From Trichodelitschia bisporula (taxonomy: Eukaryota; Ascomycota; Dothideomycetes; Phaeotrichales; Phaeotrichaceae): DNA of 64,000 bases. The stretch lies in contig ML996693.1 of assembly GCA_010356995.1 (NCBI GenBank), positions 186,001 through 250,000 on the forward strand. The letters are read 5' to 3'. The notes under the pieces are model-generated. The model saw only the letters and a program-made list of their open reading frames with translations, was not told where the DNA came from and made no database searches. Shown in pieces: positions 32,018-42,453 of this stretch. The number at the start of each line of letters is the position of its first letter. Position 1 is the first letter of the stretch. A program made the position numbers and the translations under genes.

Positions 32018-33361
32018 CTACTTCCTCTCCTCCCCCGTCCGCCCACCCAATCCCCCCGCAACACCCTCCTGCCGCCCATCCTCCCAACTCGCCCAACTCA
32101 TAACATGTCCACGCCCCTCCCCCCTAGCCTCGAGCCTGACCCCCGCCCTCAACGCCATCGGCAAAGGCTCCGCAGTATCAAGTTCATACACGGGCGGTCC
32201 CTGATTCGCCATCTCCGGGCTCGGCAACTCAACCGGGGACACATCAGCCGTTCCGCCGGCAGGCCGCGGAGGCACAAGCACACCGCCCATTTCCCCGTGG
32301 CCGGGATACGGCCCCGGCACGCCCAGTCCCAGACCCGTGGCACCGTACAGAGTTGGCCCGGACACACCGCTGTGCTGCATCCCAGAAACGCCACTATTCA
32401 ACCCCGAGACACCGCTGTAAGTCCCACTCGCCTCACTCCTCCCAACATACCCACCCGGCTCACTCTCACTAAACAAGCTAAAACTCGTCGGCGGCCGATC
32501 GCGACTCTGGTGCACGGTGCCCTCACTCGCCCTCCCCGTCTCGCTCGCTCCGATCGCACTCATTCCGGCGCCAGCCCCGACTGCAGACGCATCCTTTTCG
32601 TCGAGTTCGACACGCGGGTGTTCGGGTATGGACGGGAGCTCAGCGCGGGCACCGAGGCCGAAGGGGGCGGGGGAGGGGGGTCCGGGGGAGGGGGGTCCGG
32701 TGGAGGGGGGCGTAGGCGGTTTGCGGGCGCGGCGCCGGCGACGGAGACAGAATAGGATGAGGAGGGAGAGGAGGGCGAGGGTGCCGAGGGGGATGGTTGT
32801 GCCGAGGATTATGCGTTTGGCGGTTGGACTGAGACCGGTGGCGCTGGTGGGTGTGGGAGAAGGGGTGCCTGTTGGGGAGGGCATGACGGTCGCTATGGCG
32901 GTGGTAGTTGCCGTTGCTGTTTCCGCTGGAATGGTAGACGAAGCGGCTGCGGTGGATGGTGAGGTGCTGAATGTGGAGGGAGCGGCAGACGCGCTCGGCC
33001 TCGAAGGGTTCAAAGTCGTAGTCGCAATCGCGGTCGTAGTTGAAAACACCCGAGTCGTCGACGTCGCCGCGGCCTTGGTCCCCGGAATAGTAGCTATGTC
33101 GTCAGCCACGCTCATCCCAGCCGGGGCATACATACTGTTTATGAGCGTTGTAATCAGTGTTGGATCATCAATGGTCACCTGCCCCGGCTCGACGTCGGTC
33201 GTCGCCGCCAGGGCAAAGTCCGTGGTGCGTATCGCCAGACATCCAATACTGTTGTTGCATGGATCCATGCCACAGCACCCGCTGAAGCCATTGATGCGGC
33301 ATGTGAACCACTGGTTGCCGTCCGGACAGCTGTGGTCATCGCGCTCGACGAATGGAGGCAT
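32018..33361 (-). CDS. single-pass membrane protein with N-terminal Cys-rich domain and Ser/Thr-rich stalk
   Basis: Single exon, 447 aa. The first ATG is at 33361; the frame extends upstream only to a GTG. Residues 1-45 hold six Cys in a compact pattern (CPDG...FTC...GCCGMDPC...GC). A Ser/Thr/Ala-rich stalk spans about 95-180. One membrane helix is at 184-206 (ILGTTIPLGTLALLSLLILF), followed by a stop-transfer Arg cluster. The tail is Pro/Gly-rich, with three SGVSG motifs near residue 315. There is no cleavable signal peptide, so the topology would need reverse anchoring with the Cys-rich end outside. The plan resembles fungal surface sensors with small Cys-rich heads; the function is unknown. 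Confidence 0.75.
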   Translation of the reverse strand: MPPFVERDDHSCPDGNQWFTCRINGFSGCCGMDPCNNSIGCLAIRTTDFALAATTDVEPGQVTIDDPTLITTLINSMYAPAGMSVADDIATIPGTKAAATSTTRVFSTTTAIATTTLNPSRPSASAAPSTFSTSPSTAAASSTIPAETATATTTAIATVMPSPTGTPSPTPTSATGLSPTAKRIILGTTIPLGTLALLSLLILFCLRRRRRARKPPTPPSTGPPSPGPPSPAPFGLGARAELPSIPEHPRVELDEKDASAVGAGAGMSAIGASETGRASEGTVHQSRDRPPTSFSLFSESEPGGYVGRSEASGTYSGVSGLNSGVSGMQHSGVSGPTLYGATGLGLGVPGPYPGHGEMGGVLVPPRPAGGTADVSPVELPSPEMANQGPPVYELDTAEPLPMALRAGVRLEARGEGRGHVMSWASWEDGRQEGVAGGLGGRTGEERK

Positions 33362-34278
33362 TGTTGTTAGGTGACGTGCGAAGGAGGAGGAGGTGCGATG
33401 TGCAAGGAAGACATGCAGTGACAATGTATGGGAGGACGTGCAGTCCCGATATGCGTAGGAGGAAGGCGCAACTCCAACCCTCGCACGCGACAAACCCAGC
33501 AAAGCGTGGAAGCGAGGTGCGTGGTGCGTGGTGTTCGCCACGAGCAGCGCAAAAAACAACAAAGTTTGCTGCACCAGGTCGATGATGGTAAAGTCTTAGT
33601 CAAGTCAGTGCCCGGGTTCGCAAGCCAATGCCACAGTCACGGTCCGCATGTTGTTGCCAGCGTACCGTCCGCAAGTCATTGCCACAATCACGCTCCGCAA
33701 GTCCTTGCCAGCGTCACGATGCGCACTCCACCACCGCTCCCAAGCCCTGAGCACTCCAGGCCCAGCGCGCATAAGACAACTTATCCCCCTGAGCCACATG
33801 AGAAGGGACAAAATCCGATCTGCCCTGCATCAGCACACAGCATCATAACACAGGCAATGCGACGTTGGGCGGTCCTCGTTACACGGCCATTGTCTAACCC
33901 GCGCGGATGGCTGCATGTTGTCTTGATTGCGTGACACAGGCGGATCCGGCGCGTGTCCCCGAAGGAGGCTGAGTATTTTCCTCCGCATGCACTATGATCC
34001 CTGATAGTGTATCGCGGCCAGTTCGACTTCTCTTGAAGATAAATGCGGTGCGCAAGGCTGGCAGTCGTGATCTCGAAACTCGGCGCAATATGCAAGGCTG
34101 AAGCACGCGCCCACCGCGGCTCCGCCGCGCCCCGCCGTACGCGCACCAACCACCACTATCGAGGGCATATACCTCCGTGCCCCACCATGGGCGGGTATAT
34201 TACTCCATCCCTCGACCTCATCCCTTCAAAGAAAGCACCAACCATGCACTCCACACGCGAACACACGATCTTTCAACA
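33362..34278. other. divergent intergenic region with minisatellite
   Basis: About 917 bp between the Cys-rich membrane gene (-) and the carboxylesterase (+). It holds a degenerate 26-bp tandem repeat (33601-33723). A TATA-like GGGTATATTAC near 34191-34201 lies about 85 bp upstream of the esterase ATG. No gene is seen. Confidence 0.55.
33601..33723. repeat. degenerate 26-bp minisatellite, about 4.8 copies
   Basis: Units at 33621-33646, 33647-33671, 33672-33697 and 33698-33723 share the pattern CAAGTC-TTGCCA--GTCAC--TCCG. A 20-bp partial unit precedes them at 33601-33620. Divergence between adjacent units suggests an old array. Confidence 0.8.
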
Positions 34279-35877
34279 ATGGCGCGACTCCTCCTCCACC
34301 TCGTCCCCATCCTCGCCCTCATCCTCCCCGTCCTCTCCCAACCCCCACCCGACAACCCCACCATCACACTCCCCCACGCCAAACTAATCGGCACCAACAT
34401 CCCCTCCCTAAACCTAACCCTCTACCGACGCATCCCCTTCGCCGCCCCCCCGGTCGGTGCCCTGCGCTTCCGCGCCCCACAGCCCCCCTTACACGTACCC
34501 ATCTACAACACCAACCAACCCTTCCCCGCCTGCCGCGGCGCCGGCAACTACCCCAGCGACAGCGAAGACTGCCTGTACCTCGCCGTATACAGCAAAGCCT
34601 GGTCCCAGCCACAGCGCCTGCGCCCCGTCGCCGTCTTCTTCTACGGCGGCGGCTTCATCCGCGGCGGCGCCTCGCTCAGCATCCCGCCCTCCGCCTACCC
34701 GATCTTAAACTCCAGCGCAACCAACGATATCGTCTTCGTCTACCCCAACTACCGCACCAACGCCTTCGGCTTCCTGCCCGGGAGCCCGATTGCGAAGGCG
34801 AAAGACGCGGATTTCAATCCCGGGCTGCTGGACCAGGAGGCTGCGTTGCGCTGGGTGCAGGAGCACATTGCGGCGTTTGGCGGTGATGCGGCTGACGTGA
34901 CTATCTGGGGCCAGAGCGCGGGGGGCGGGAGCGTGATCGCGCAGGTCGTGGCGCAGACGGGCCGGGGCGGACAACCGCTTTTCCGTAAAGCGCTGGCGAG
35001 TTCGCCTTTTTGGCCGCGGACGTATGCGGGCGATGGCCCAGAGGCGGACGAGATTTACGTGCGGTTGATACAGGAGGTCAACTGTGGGGGAGCCAAGGAT
35101 ACGCTGGCGTGCCTGCGCGGCGTGGAGTCGGGGAAGCTGGCCATAGCAGCGGGGAAGATTTCGGGTGTGAAGAAATACACGACGAGCACGTTCCTGTGGG
35201 CTCCGGTCGTGGACGGCGTGTTTCTGAAGACGGGGCTTAGCGAAGCGGTGAAGAAGGGCCTAGACGTGGAGATGGGCTTCGGTATGTACAACGCGCACGA
35301 GGGGGAGAATTTCACACCCGGGAGCTTGAAGAAAGGCGACTTCGAACAGTGGCTTCGAGGCTTTTTGCCTGGTTTCGATGCTCGGCGGCTCACGCACCTG
35401 GAGCAGCTGTACCCGCCAAACGGCGATGCGGGCAGTTTCTCGTACGCCGATCCATGGGAACGCGCTGGCAGCATGTACCGCGACCTGGTGCTGGCGTGTC
35501 CGGCGTTGTGGCTCGGGCGAGGAGCGAGAAAAGGGGGTTACGTCGGCGAGTACGCGATATCGCCGGCTAAGCATGCGAGCGACGTAGGCTTCGTAAGTAG
35601 CGCCTCCGGAGTTGCTCTTCTGGCCTCCTAACATGGGTAGTGGAACACGGTCAACCCACTGCAGAGGAACAACGAAACCATCTACCACGGATTCGCGGGC
35701 GCGTTTGCGAGCTTCTTTCAGAGTGGCGAGGCGCACGCGGGAGAACTCAAGCTTCCGGATGCGAAGTCCGGAATGGAGTTGGTGATTGAATCCAAGGGGT
35801 TTAGGACGGCGAATATTGCGCTGTTAGAGGAGAGGTGTGCTTTCTGGCTGGACAACGCGAAGAATGTGCCTTTCTAG
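34279..35877 (+). CDS. secreted type-B carboxylesterase/lipase
   Basis: Two exons, 34279-35592 and 35641-35877, with a 48-bp intron; 516 aa. A signal peptide starts at 34279 (MARLLLHLVPILALILPVLSQ). An upstream in-frame ATG at 34177 would bury it, so the later start is chosen. Family signatures: EDCLYLAVY, the oxyanion FYGGGFIRGG, and the nucleophile elbow GQSAGGG with Ser213. Exon 2 supplies WNTVNPLQRNN and the catalytic-His region YHGFAGAF. It belongs to the cholinesterase-like alpha/beta hydrolases. Extracellular hydrolysis of an ester is expected, but the substrate is not predictable. Length is normal for fungal members (500-580 aa). Confidence 0.9.
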
Positions 35878-36135
35878 GTCTCTTGCGGAAATGGCCGTTG
35901 CAATCGAGATGGAGCATCACATGTAATCTGAGATGCCCTTCGGTGCTGTTCGATAGCGGCAATCATTCTGCTGCTGGAGGGTAGGTGCTCTTCTGACTAA
36001 ATGATGCGAAGAGCGTTCCATTGAGGTCTTCTCGTTGAGATGTTCGTCGTAACCGGGGTTAGAGCATTAAACGTTGTGGGAGGCGAGATGTTCCTGCTGG
36101 CTGAATCCCGAAAAGAGGGTGCCATTTCAGGTATC

Positions 36136-37095
36136 CTAGTTAACCGGTCCGATGGAATCGGGATAGAGCATCGAATGTAGCCTTTCGATGTCGTCCGGCG
36201 TAGTTCGACAGCACCCACCGATGAACCTGATGCCCAATCCCTCCCACACTCGCACGCATTCATGAAAAGGCCGTTGCGCCGGCTGCTTGCCTGACCATTC
36301 CTTGGCGGCGGCACCGTAAGTCTCGCCGGAATTGGGACAGATGAGTAGAGGCTTGTCGGTGTGTCGGCGTAGCACGGTGCAGGCAGCGGTAGCCAGTGCC
36401 TCTGGCGCGCAACTGACGCCGATGGCGAGCACCTTGGGGCTCTCCTTGAAAAGAGCAGCTACAGTACTCAGAGGTGTGCCGTCGCTGAGATGGTCGGCGT
36501 CTTTGACGGTGAAGGAGAATAGGACTTTTGCTTCTGGGAATTCGTCCGCCAAGAAGTGGAACAGAACGCGTACTTCCTCGTATGAAGGCATCTTCTCACA
36601 GAACAGCATGTCGACGCCGGCTTTGAGAAGCTCTTCGATCCTTCCGCGATGGAAGGCCTTCAAGTCGTCCTCCGGCAGCCAGTAGTCCCCGCGGTACTCG
36701 GATCCGTTGGCCAAAAACGCGCCGTAGGGACCAACGGACCCGGCAATGAACATTGGCTGATTACAATACGCCGTTGTGACTCTTCGTCTTGCGCGCTTAG
36801 CGACGCCTACACTGATGTGAATGAGCCTGCGGGCCCTTTCCTCGCTCACTGCGGCATGCTCGCATAGGCCCTTGATAGACGCATGGTACGTAGCAGTCAT
36901 GGCGATGTTGGCTCCCATTGTGTAGTATATGTCGTGTATGCGGCGCAGCTCATTGGGCTCGTGAAGAAGGGCGTCAGCGGACCAAAGAGGTGTGGTAAAC
37001 GTGTAGCCTCGACGTGCTAGTTCCGTGGCCAAGGCGCCGTCGAGAAGAATGGGAAGGGGAGAGTTGCGAAGGAAGTCGACGATATCCATGGCCAT
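36136..37095 (-). CDS. MHT1: homocysteine S-methyltransferase
   Basis: Single exon, 319 aa, from MAMDIVDFLRNSPLPILLDGALATELARRG. The frame upstream of 37095 offers only a TTG start. The beta/alpha-barrel N-terminus with DGALATEL and the zinc ligands are visible: a Cys in IGVSCAPE (usually GVNC) and the Cys pair in GGCCRTTP. It transfers a methyl group from S-methylmethionine or S-adenosylmethionine to homocysteine, making methionine (yeast Mht1/Sam4). It consumes the product of the SAH hydrolase encoded at 7.7-9.1 kb. Ser in place of the usual Asn of GVNC is a small departure. The two yeast paralogues cannot be told apart by eye. Confidence 0.93.
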   Translation of the reverse strand: MAMDIVDFLRNSPLPILLDGALATELARRGYTFTTPLWSADALLHEPNELRRIHDIYYTMGANIAMTATYHASIKGLCEHAAVSEERARRLIHISVGVAKRARRRVTTAYCNQPMFIAGSVGPYGAFLANGSEYRGDYWLPEDDLKAFHRGRIEELLKAGVDMLFCEKMPSYEEVRVLFHFLADEFPEAKVLFSFTVKDADHLSDGTPLSTVAALFKESPKVLAIGVSCAPEALATAACTVLRRHTDKPLLICPNSGETYGAAAKEWSGKQPAQRPFHECVRVWEGLGIRFIGGCCRTTPDDIERLHSMLYPDSIGPVN

Positions 37096-38858
37096 TGTCG
37101 TGTCACTTCTGGCGTTCCTACAAAATCTTATTGGGAGATGCAACAGCTGCGATGATGGTAGATGTCGTTGTTCGGAGGTTGCTTTTGCCGTGGTGTTAAG
37201 CCCTGGGGGAGGTCGGATTGACGTCGGTCGGGATGGGGGCTACACTCACACCATTTGTCTCAGTGTTCGTCAAGCTTCATCCTCTTGTATTCGCTTTTCG
37301 CTTCAAGAGCCTTACGACAAAGACAGCATCTCACAATTGCTGACTGGACAGTATAGGAGCCGATAACTCCAAGCTCGACCTCAGAGCATCACGGCCCCAT
37401 CTCTCCGACTTGACTCGCACGAAGTCCATGCTCGATGGCCAAGTGGGCTGTTGTGGGTTGGAAGTTTTTACCTCCGTACTGGAAGACATCGTCGTGTCCT
37501 TGCCTTCTCGCCTTTGAACACGCTTATTTCGAGGTCTATCGCGATTTCAGACATTATGCACTCATCATTGAGATACGGATGCACTTGTACACATTTTGTC
37601 CGGCCCGAAGCTTACGGATGTACTGTCAAGACCTCCAAAGTCGAATCGATAGGCTTCCAAGGACGTGTGTGTACCGTAACATCGCTTGTTTCTTGGTTTC
37701 CTCGACCTCAAGCCAGCCACGCCAGTGTCGCAGGAATGCCTGCAAGCGATCGACATGGCTTGTCAATCCGGATCTCGCATTGCCGGCCGAAAGATGCGAT
37801 GCAAGATTCGTCATGACCAAGCCGGCAAAGAAGAAGCGCAGAACTCAACTCCAGCCTCCCCAATTCTCGGCCTTGAGATATGCCATGCTGTCATCGGCCA
37901 ATGATACCCGGTCGTTGCACCACATTCTTCAGCGGTCACTGGCTTCAGCCCAACGCCTCATGAACTGGTTCGAGGCCGAGGTCAGAAATCCGGAGGCGGG
38001 GGAGGGGAAACTGGGGCGTTCATAGCGGCAGAGACCCCAGTCCCTTCAGGTGAGAAGCAAAGGTGGATCAGCGCGACTCCAAACTTTTGTTGACAATGGC
38101 ACGTCAAATCGTCTCTGCCGTGCTTGTTCTACCCGACCATACCTATCCCCCCTCTTCCTCGCGTATGCCCAACGGGAAGCTGGCGGAAGGGACGTCAAGG
38201 CAAGAAACTCAACACACAAGCATCAAGGCACTCAGCCACAAGCCACCAGCCATCAGCAAACCCCCCACCAGTAGCTCCGACCCATTGCGTCACCGTATTC
38301 CCACCACATCCCATGGCGTCCGCCTCGCCCGCCGTTCCTGTCCGACCATTCCCAGGCAAAAAAGCCATATGCATGACAATTGACCACTGCGCCTGCGACG
38401 GCACAAGCGGCGCCTCGCTGCATGCGTGCAGCAGCCTTGTTTCGCGCCCGTAGGCGAAGCTCACACTCGCGTTCGGTGCTCGGTGCCTTGCAAGCTCCTC
38501 CATGTTCCCGCCTCCCCCACCAGCCCTTCGGGCCGCCCTCGATCAGGCTCGAGACGCCATCGACTGCCATGGAACACTCACCCGCCAGCCGTGTCACGCC
38601 TGCGCGCGCGCTGACGGGCAGGTTTAGTCCGCCCGCGCGGAAGCCGTCGCTCGCCCGTTAAACAGCGAGCTTGCCGCGCCTTCCACCGGAGTCCCTTGGT
38701 CCCTCCCTCCTTTCTCTCCCCTCACTCCGTCCATGGCCACTGAGTCCCTCTCTCCGACCTGCTGCTGCTGCTACTCCCGCTAGATGCGTCGTCTTCTTGG
38801 GTTGCAAAGCAGAGGATAAGGATCATTACAACTAGCTTGCCCGATTCCCGCACACGCC
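37096..38858. other. divergent intergenic region, MHT1-like (-) / GH79 (+)
   Basis: 1.76 kb. It must hold both promoters. A 196-codon frame (37435-38025) is the only candidate gene and is listed separately at low confidence. Other frames at 38050-38661 overlap each other on both strands and lack support. Confidence 0.45.
37435..38025 (+). CDS. possible hypothetical protein (196 aa), weak
   Basis: An ATG-initiated frame begins MAKWAVVGWKFLPPYW and ends EAGEGKLGRS. It has balanced composition, a basic stretch (KPAKKKRRTQ) and no recognisable domain or splice context. Minus-strand frames are also open in part, so chance is a real possibility. Confidence 0.2.
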   Translation: MAKWAVVGWKFLPPYWKTSSCPCLLAFEHAYFEVYRDFRHYALIIEIRMHLYTFCPARSLRMYCQDLQSRIDRLPRTCVYRNIACFLVSSTSSQPRQCRRNACKRSTWLVNPDLALPAERCDARFVMTKPAKKKRRTQLQPPQFSALRYAMLSSANDTRSLHHILQRSLASAQRLMNWFEAEVRNPEAGEGKLGRS

Positions 38859-40688
38859 ATGCGTAGGTTGGCCTCTTCCCTCCTGCTCGCGCGCCTTGCC
38901 GCCGCGCAGACCGTCTCCCTCGCCCCCGCGCCCAAGGCTTCAAATGCGGCGGGCATATCGGACGTGGTGGACAGTTCGTTCGCGGGCTTCGGCTTCGAGC
39001 CTTCGAATCTCTTCTCCTTCACCGGCACCACGAGCCCCAATGGCCTCTCGGTCAACCTTCTCCAGAACCTGGCGGACTATGCCGGCGCGCCCGCCGCCAT
39101 GCGCATCGGCGGCAACACCGCCGACTACATGATCTACGACGCGGATTACTCGGGCTGGAGCTTGAAACAGAACCCAGATCCGCAGGGCCAGGGCGCTATC
39201 CCCAGCGACAGCTTCACCTACGGGCCAAACTACTTCAAGGCGCTCGACCGCTTCCCCAAAGGCACAGAAATAACCTTCGGCCTGAACCTAGCCTACGAAG
39301 GAGACGACTATCTCCAAAACATAGTCAACGAAGCCCGAGCCGCAGTCTCCCTTCTCAAAAACGTCCGCCTCGTCTCCTTCGAAGTCGGCAACGAGCCCGA
39401 CCTCTACCTCAAAAACGGCTTCAGGGACGCGCCTTGGGGCGGCCAAGTCTACACGCAACAGTTCCTCGAACGCGCCTCCGCCGTCTACGAGCGCGTCCTG
39501 CGCCCCGCCGGCCTCAGCGCCACCTTCTTCGAACCCCCAGCAACAGCCTCGACAATCGGCACCACCTTCGAAATCGAACAACTAGTCAAAGACGGCATCC
39601 TCGCCGGCGTCAACGGGTCCACCTCCCTCGTCGCCGGCTGGAACCAGCACGACTACTACTACTTCGTCGACGTATCCACCTACGCCCTGACCCTCGACCA
39701 CATGCTGCAGCTCCCCACCACCGCAGACCAATTCGCCTACTGGGCCTCGCAGGTCAAAATCGCCCTCTCAACCGGTCTCCCTTACTATCTCCGCGAAATG
39801 GCATCCGCCGGCCCGGTCGGTTTGCAGGGTATAAGCGATACTTTCGGCGCCGCGCTCTGGACGCTCAATTTCTTCCTCTACGCTGCCTCGCTCTCCATCG
39901 CTGCGGTGCAGATGCACATGACCGATAACTCCTTCGCGTCTGCCTGGCAGCCCGGCACGATGTATGGCAAAGGGCCGCATGTGCGCCCCTCCTACGCGGC
40001 CTTTGCGGCTATGGCCCAGCTCCTGGGCGCGTGTAACGGGAGTGCGCAGATCGCCCCCTTGACGCTGGGCGGTGTGCCCGCGGGATACGCCGGCTACGTC
40101 GGGGCTTGGGCAGGGTATGCGAGCGGCGCGCTGCAGGCGCTCGTCCTACTCAACACGCGCGCGAGCAACGCCTCCGCACCCAGCGGGGGCACACTCCCCT
40201 TCTCCCTCGCCCTCCCCGGCCTCGAAGGCCAAACGCTCTACATATCGCGCCTCTCCGCCCCCGGTGCAGACAGCACAGAGGGCGTGAGCTGGAACGGGCT
40301 CTCCTTCGAAACCTCCGATGGTACCCCCAAAAAATTGGACAAGGACGACAGCGCCAGCACCGTGAAAGTAGATTCCAACGGCAATGCCGCGGTCAGCGTG
40401 CCCGACTCAGGGGCTGTTGTTGTGAACGTCGGGTTCAGACTTGGGACGCGCGGGCCGGTGGCGGGTAAAAGGGGCGGCGGGGCGAAACCCGATGCTACCG
40501 GCCCGGCTAGTGTGGCGGTGGTTAGCACGGCGATTGCGCTTGTGGGGAGTGTGACGGGGAGTGATGCGGGGGCTGTGCGGGCGACGGGGCGGGCGAAGGG
40601 GGATGCCCCTTCTAGAGGAGTCGAGTGGGCGGTTGCGGGCGTGGTAGTGCTGGGGGGGTTGGTGGGGGCGGGGATTTTGGCGCTGTGA
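38859..40688 (+). CDS. secreted glycoside hydrolase family 79 (beta-glucuronidase-like), probably GPI-anchored
   Basis: Single exon, 609 aa. Signal peptide MRRLASSLLLARLAAAQ. Family signatures: AMRIGGNTADYM, the acid/base-containing SFEVGNEPDLY, and the nucleophile-region YLREMASAGPVG with GLQGISDTFGAALW. These match the fungal GH79 beta-glucuronidases that act on glucuronic-acid side chains of arabinogalactan or similar polymers. The C-terminal domain is followed by a low-complexity Gly/Ala stretch and a terminal hydrophobic segment (WAVAGVVVLGGLVGAGILAL), compatible with a GPI signal. So it is probably wall- or membrane-attached. It belongs with pectin methylesterase and carboxylesterase as a plant-polymer-facing enzyme. 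Confidence 0.88.
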   Translation: MRRLASSLLLARLAAAQTVSLAPAPKASNAAGISDVVDSSFAGFGFEPSNLFSFTGTTSPNGLSVNLLQNLADYAGAPAAMRIGGNTADYMIYDADYSGWSLKQNPDPQGQGAIPSDSFTYGPNYFKALDRFPKGTEITFGLNLAYEGDDYLQNIVNEARAAVSLLKNVRLVSFEVGNEPDLYLKNGFRDAPWGGQVYTQQFLERASAVYERVLRPAGLSATFFEPPATASTIGTTFEIEQLVKDGILAGVNGSTSLVAGWNQHDYYYFVDVSTYALTLDHMLQLPTTADQFAYWASQVKIALSTGLPYYLREMASAGPVGLQGISDTFGAALWTLNFFLYAASLSIAAVQMHMTDNSFASAWQPGTMYGKGPHVRPSYAAFAAMAQLLGACNGSAQIAPLTLGGVPAGYAGYVGAWAGYASGALQALVLLNTRASNASAPSGGTLPFSLALPGLEGQTLYISRLSAPGADSTEGVSWNGLSFETSDGTPKKLDKDDSASTVKVDSNGNAAVSVPDSGAVVVNVGFRLGTRGPVAGKRGGGAKPDATGPASVAVVSTAIALVGSVTGSDAGAVRATGRAKGDAPSRGVEWAVAGVVVLGGLVGAGILAL

Positions 40689-41170
40689 GGGGTGGTGGGG
40701 TAATGGAGGAACGGGGAACAGGGAATAGGTAATGGATGGAGGGTAAGGGGAGGGGAACGGGGGATATATCGCCGGTTAGGTACGATTTCGGGGATGTAGG
40801 ATATCATGGCTTGTTTGGGCTGGGATGTTCGGGGCTATGGGCATTGGTTTGCGGCATTTTAGGGGCGTTGGGGGGGGGCATACCTGGCGTATGTGCGTGG
40901 GTAGACACTGGACTGCATGGAGAGGGTCTTGTGGTTTTTTGAGGGCGGCACGGGTAGACGGGATTCATGGCTCCTGTTTTTTTTTGGGGATGATGTTGGA
41001 TTCGGAGCATTGATCTGTAGGCATTGGAATACTATCTTACCCCGGTATCGAGCGCGAGGGCACGGTGATGAGGGTGGAGCCGGGATGACTGCGCGGTTCG
41101 GGCCGAAGCATGGGGCCGCGGACCTTCCTGTGGCAGGGCACATCGTCGATCCACAAACCCCACTCAATGA

Positions 41171-41626
41171 TACTTCACACGACGCCCAACTCCTCCATCG
41201 TTAGATCCCACCACTGACTGCATACTCGAGCAAAGGCTGCAAGGCGTTGTATTGTCGTGGCCTTTAGACTGTGTCGGTGTCCCGCTTGCTCCGCTTTCTC
41301 TTGCTTTGGGGGTCATCTGCTATGGTCCGCTTGCGCTTGCGGTTATCCCCTTGCTCCATATTCTGATCCGGGGGCGGACGAGTGTGCATAAACTGGACGA
41401 AGTCGGAGACAATAGTCTTGAGGTCGAGGCTTGTTTGATCAAGACGTTCTTTCCGGGGTGCGCCATTGTTGCTGGGTTGCTAGTTGGCTTCTGTGTTCTG
41501 TGGTTGGCGAAAGGCGTACGTGAGCTGATGCAAAGTCGAGATCTTGGGACAGCTGCTTTGGTAAATCAGCCTCATGCTTCGAAATCTCAGAGCTTGTACC
41601 TACGTAGGATATGTTGTGGTCCATGA
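41171..41626 (+). other. coding-like patch with two predicted membrane helices, no start codon
   Basis: The frame is open between TGA 41168-41170 and TGA 41624-41626. It encodes two hydrophobic spans (LALGVICYGPLALAVIPLLH and CAIVAGLLVGFCVLWLAKG) joined by a polar loop. There is no in-frame ATG. A CTGAC near 41215 could be a branch site before an exon starting around 41232. It may be one exon of an unresolved gene or a relic. Confidence 0.25.
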
Positions 41627-42336
41627 CAGGCGGGTGCGCCACCTGGACCACTGGGGGCATGTGGATTCTACTTCCAGAGGAACCGCTGATGAAAGAGTTG
41701 CATTGAAGAGGAGAGAGGGGAAGCTATAGAACTTTCTGCTACGGTGTATAAAGCGATGGTGCCAAGCCGTGATATGGCTCCAGCTCGTGGCTAAAAGTCC
41801 TGCCGAAGACCCGGGGCTGCAGTTTGCTGCCGAGAGAAGCATAGAGAACATTCCTTAACGTTTGACATCTCTTGAGAGTTTAAGCAAAACATTGGTACGA
41901 GGACTTTGGTGCGATAGACCAGACAAGAGCCGACCAAAATCCCTAACTCCCCCAAACCCAACCCCTATCCAACCCTCCCTCCGCACCTCCAACCCATCCG
42001 CAACGAAACATAAAGCATCTATCCCACCCCCCTGTCCCCACCAGCCACAAACCCGCCTCCAGATCCCATTCCACTCCGCACTCCCACCGGCCAAAGCCCC
42101 CAAGTTCCCTCACGCACTGCTAAACCAAGCACCCCCCCCCCCACCCCCCACCCCCCATCTCACTCGCACAGCAGGCACCAAATATCAACCCCATCGCTGC
42201 AGCCCAATCGCCGCAGCACCCGTCGGAGTCGCATGAAGGGTGCTTCCCTGCCGCGTCCCCGTCGTGCGGTGCGGAGGGCGCGGGGTCACTGCCGCGCGGG
42301 GATGGGGGGGGGGCGGTGGGGGAGAGGGGAGTTGAT

Positions 42337-42453
42337 GCGTATCCGGCCCGCTTGGTGTATCCTGCCCTGCTGGTGTATCCTGCCCGCCTGGCGTACGTGG
42401 CCCGCCCGTATCCAGCCCGTCCGTACCCAGCCCGTCCGTACCCAGCCCGTCTG
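42337..42453. repeat. tandem repeat, 4 x 18 bp then 3 x 15 bp
   Basis: Units like GTGTATCCTGCCCGCCTG occupy 42337-42408 in 18-bp steps. Then the unit shortens to TACCCAGCCCGTCCG in 15-bp steps at 42409-42453. Both keep a TAYCC-GCCCG core, and the period change is in-frame (multiple of three). Confidence 0.85.

Noticed and set aside
38050-38661. Overlapping plus- and minus-strand frames upstream of GH79
   Set aside because: Multiple frames are open in the same stretch and none shows a domain, signal peptide or intron.
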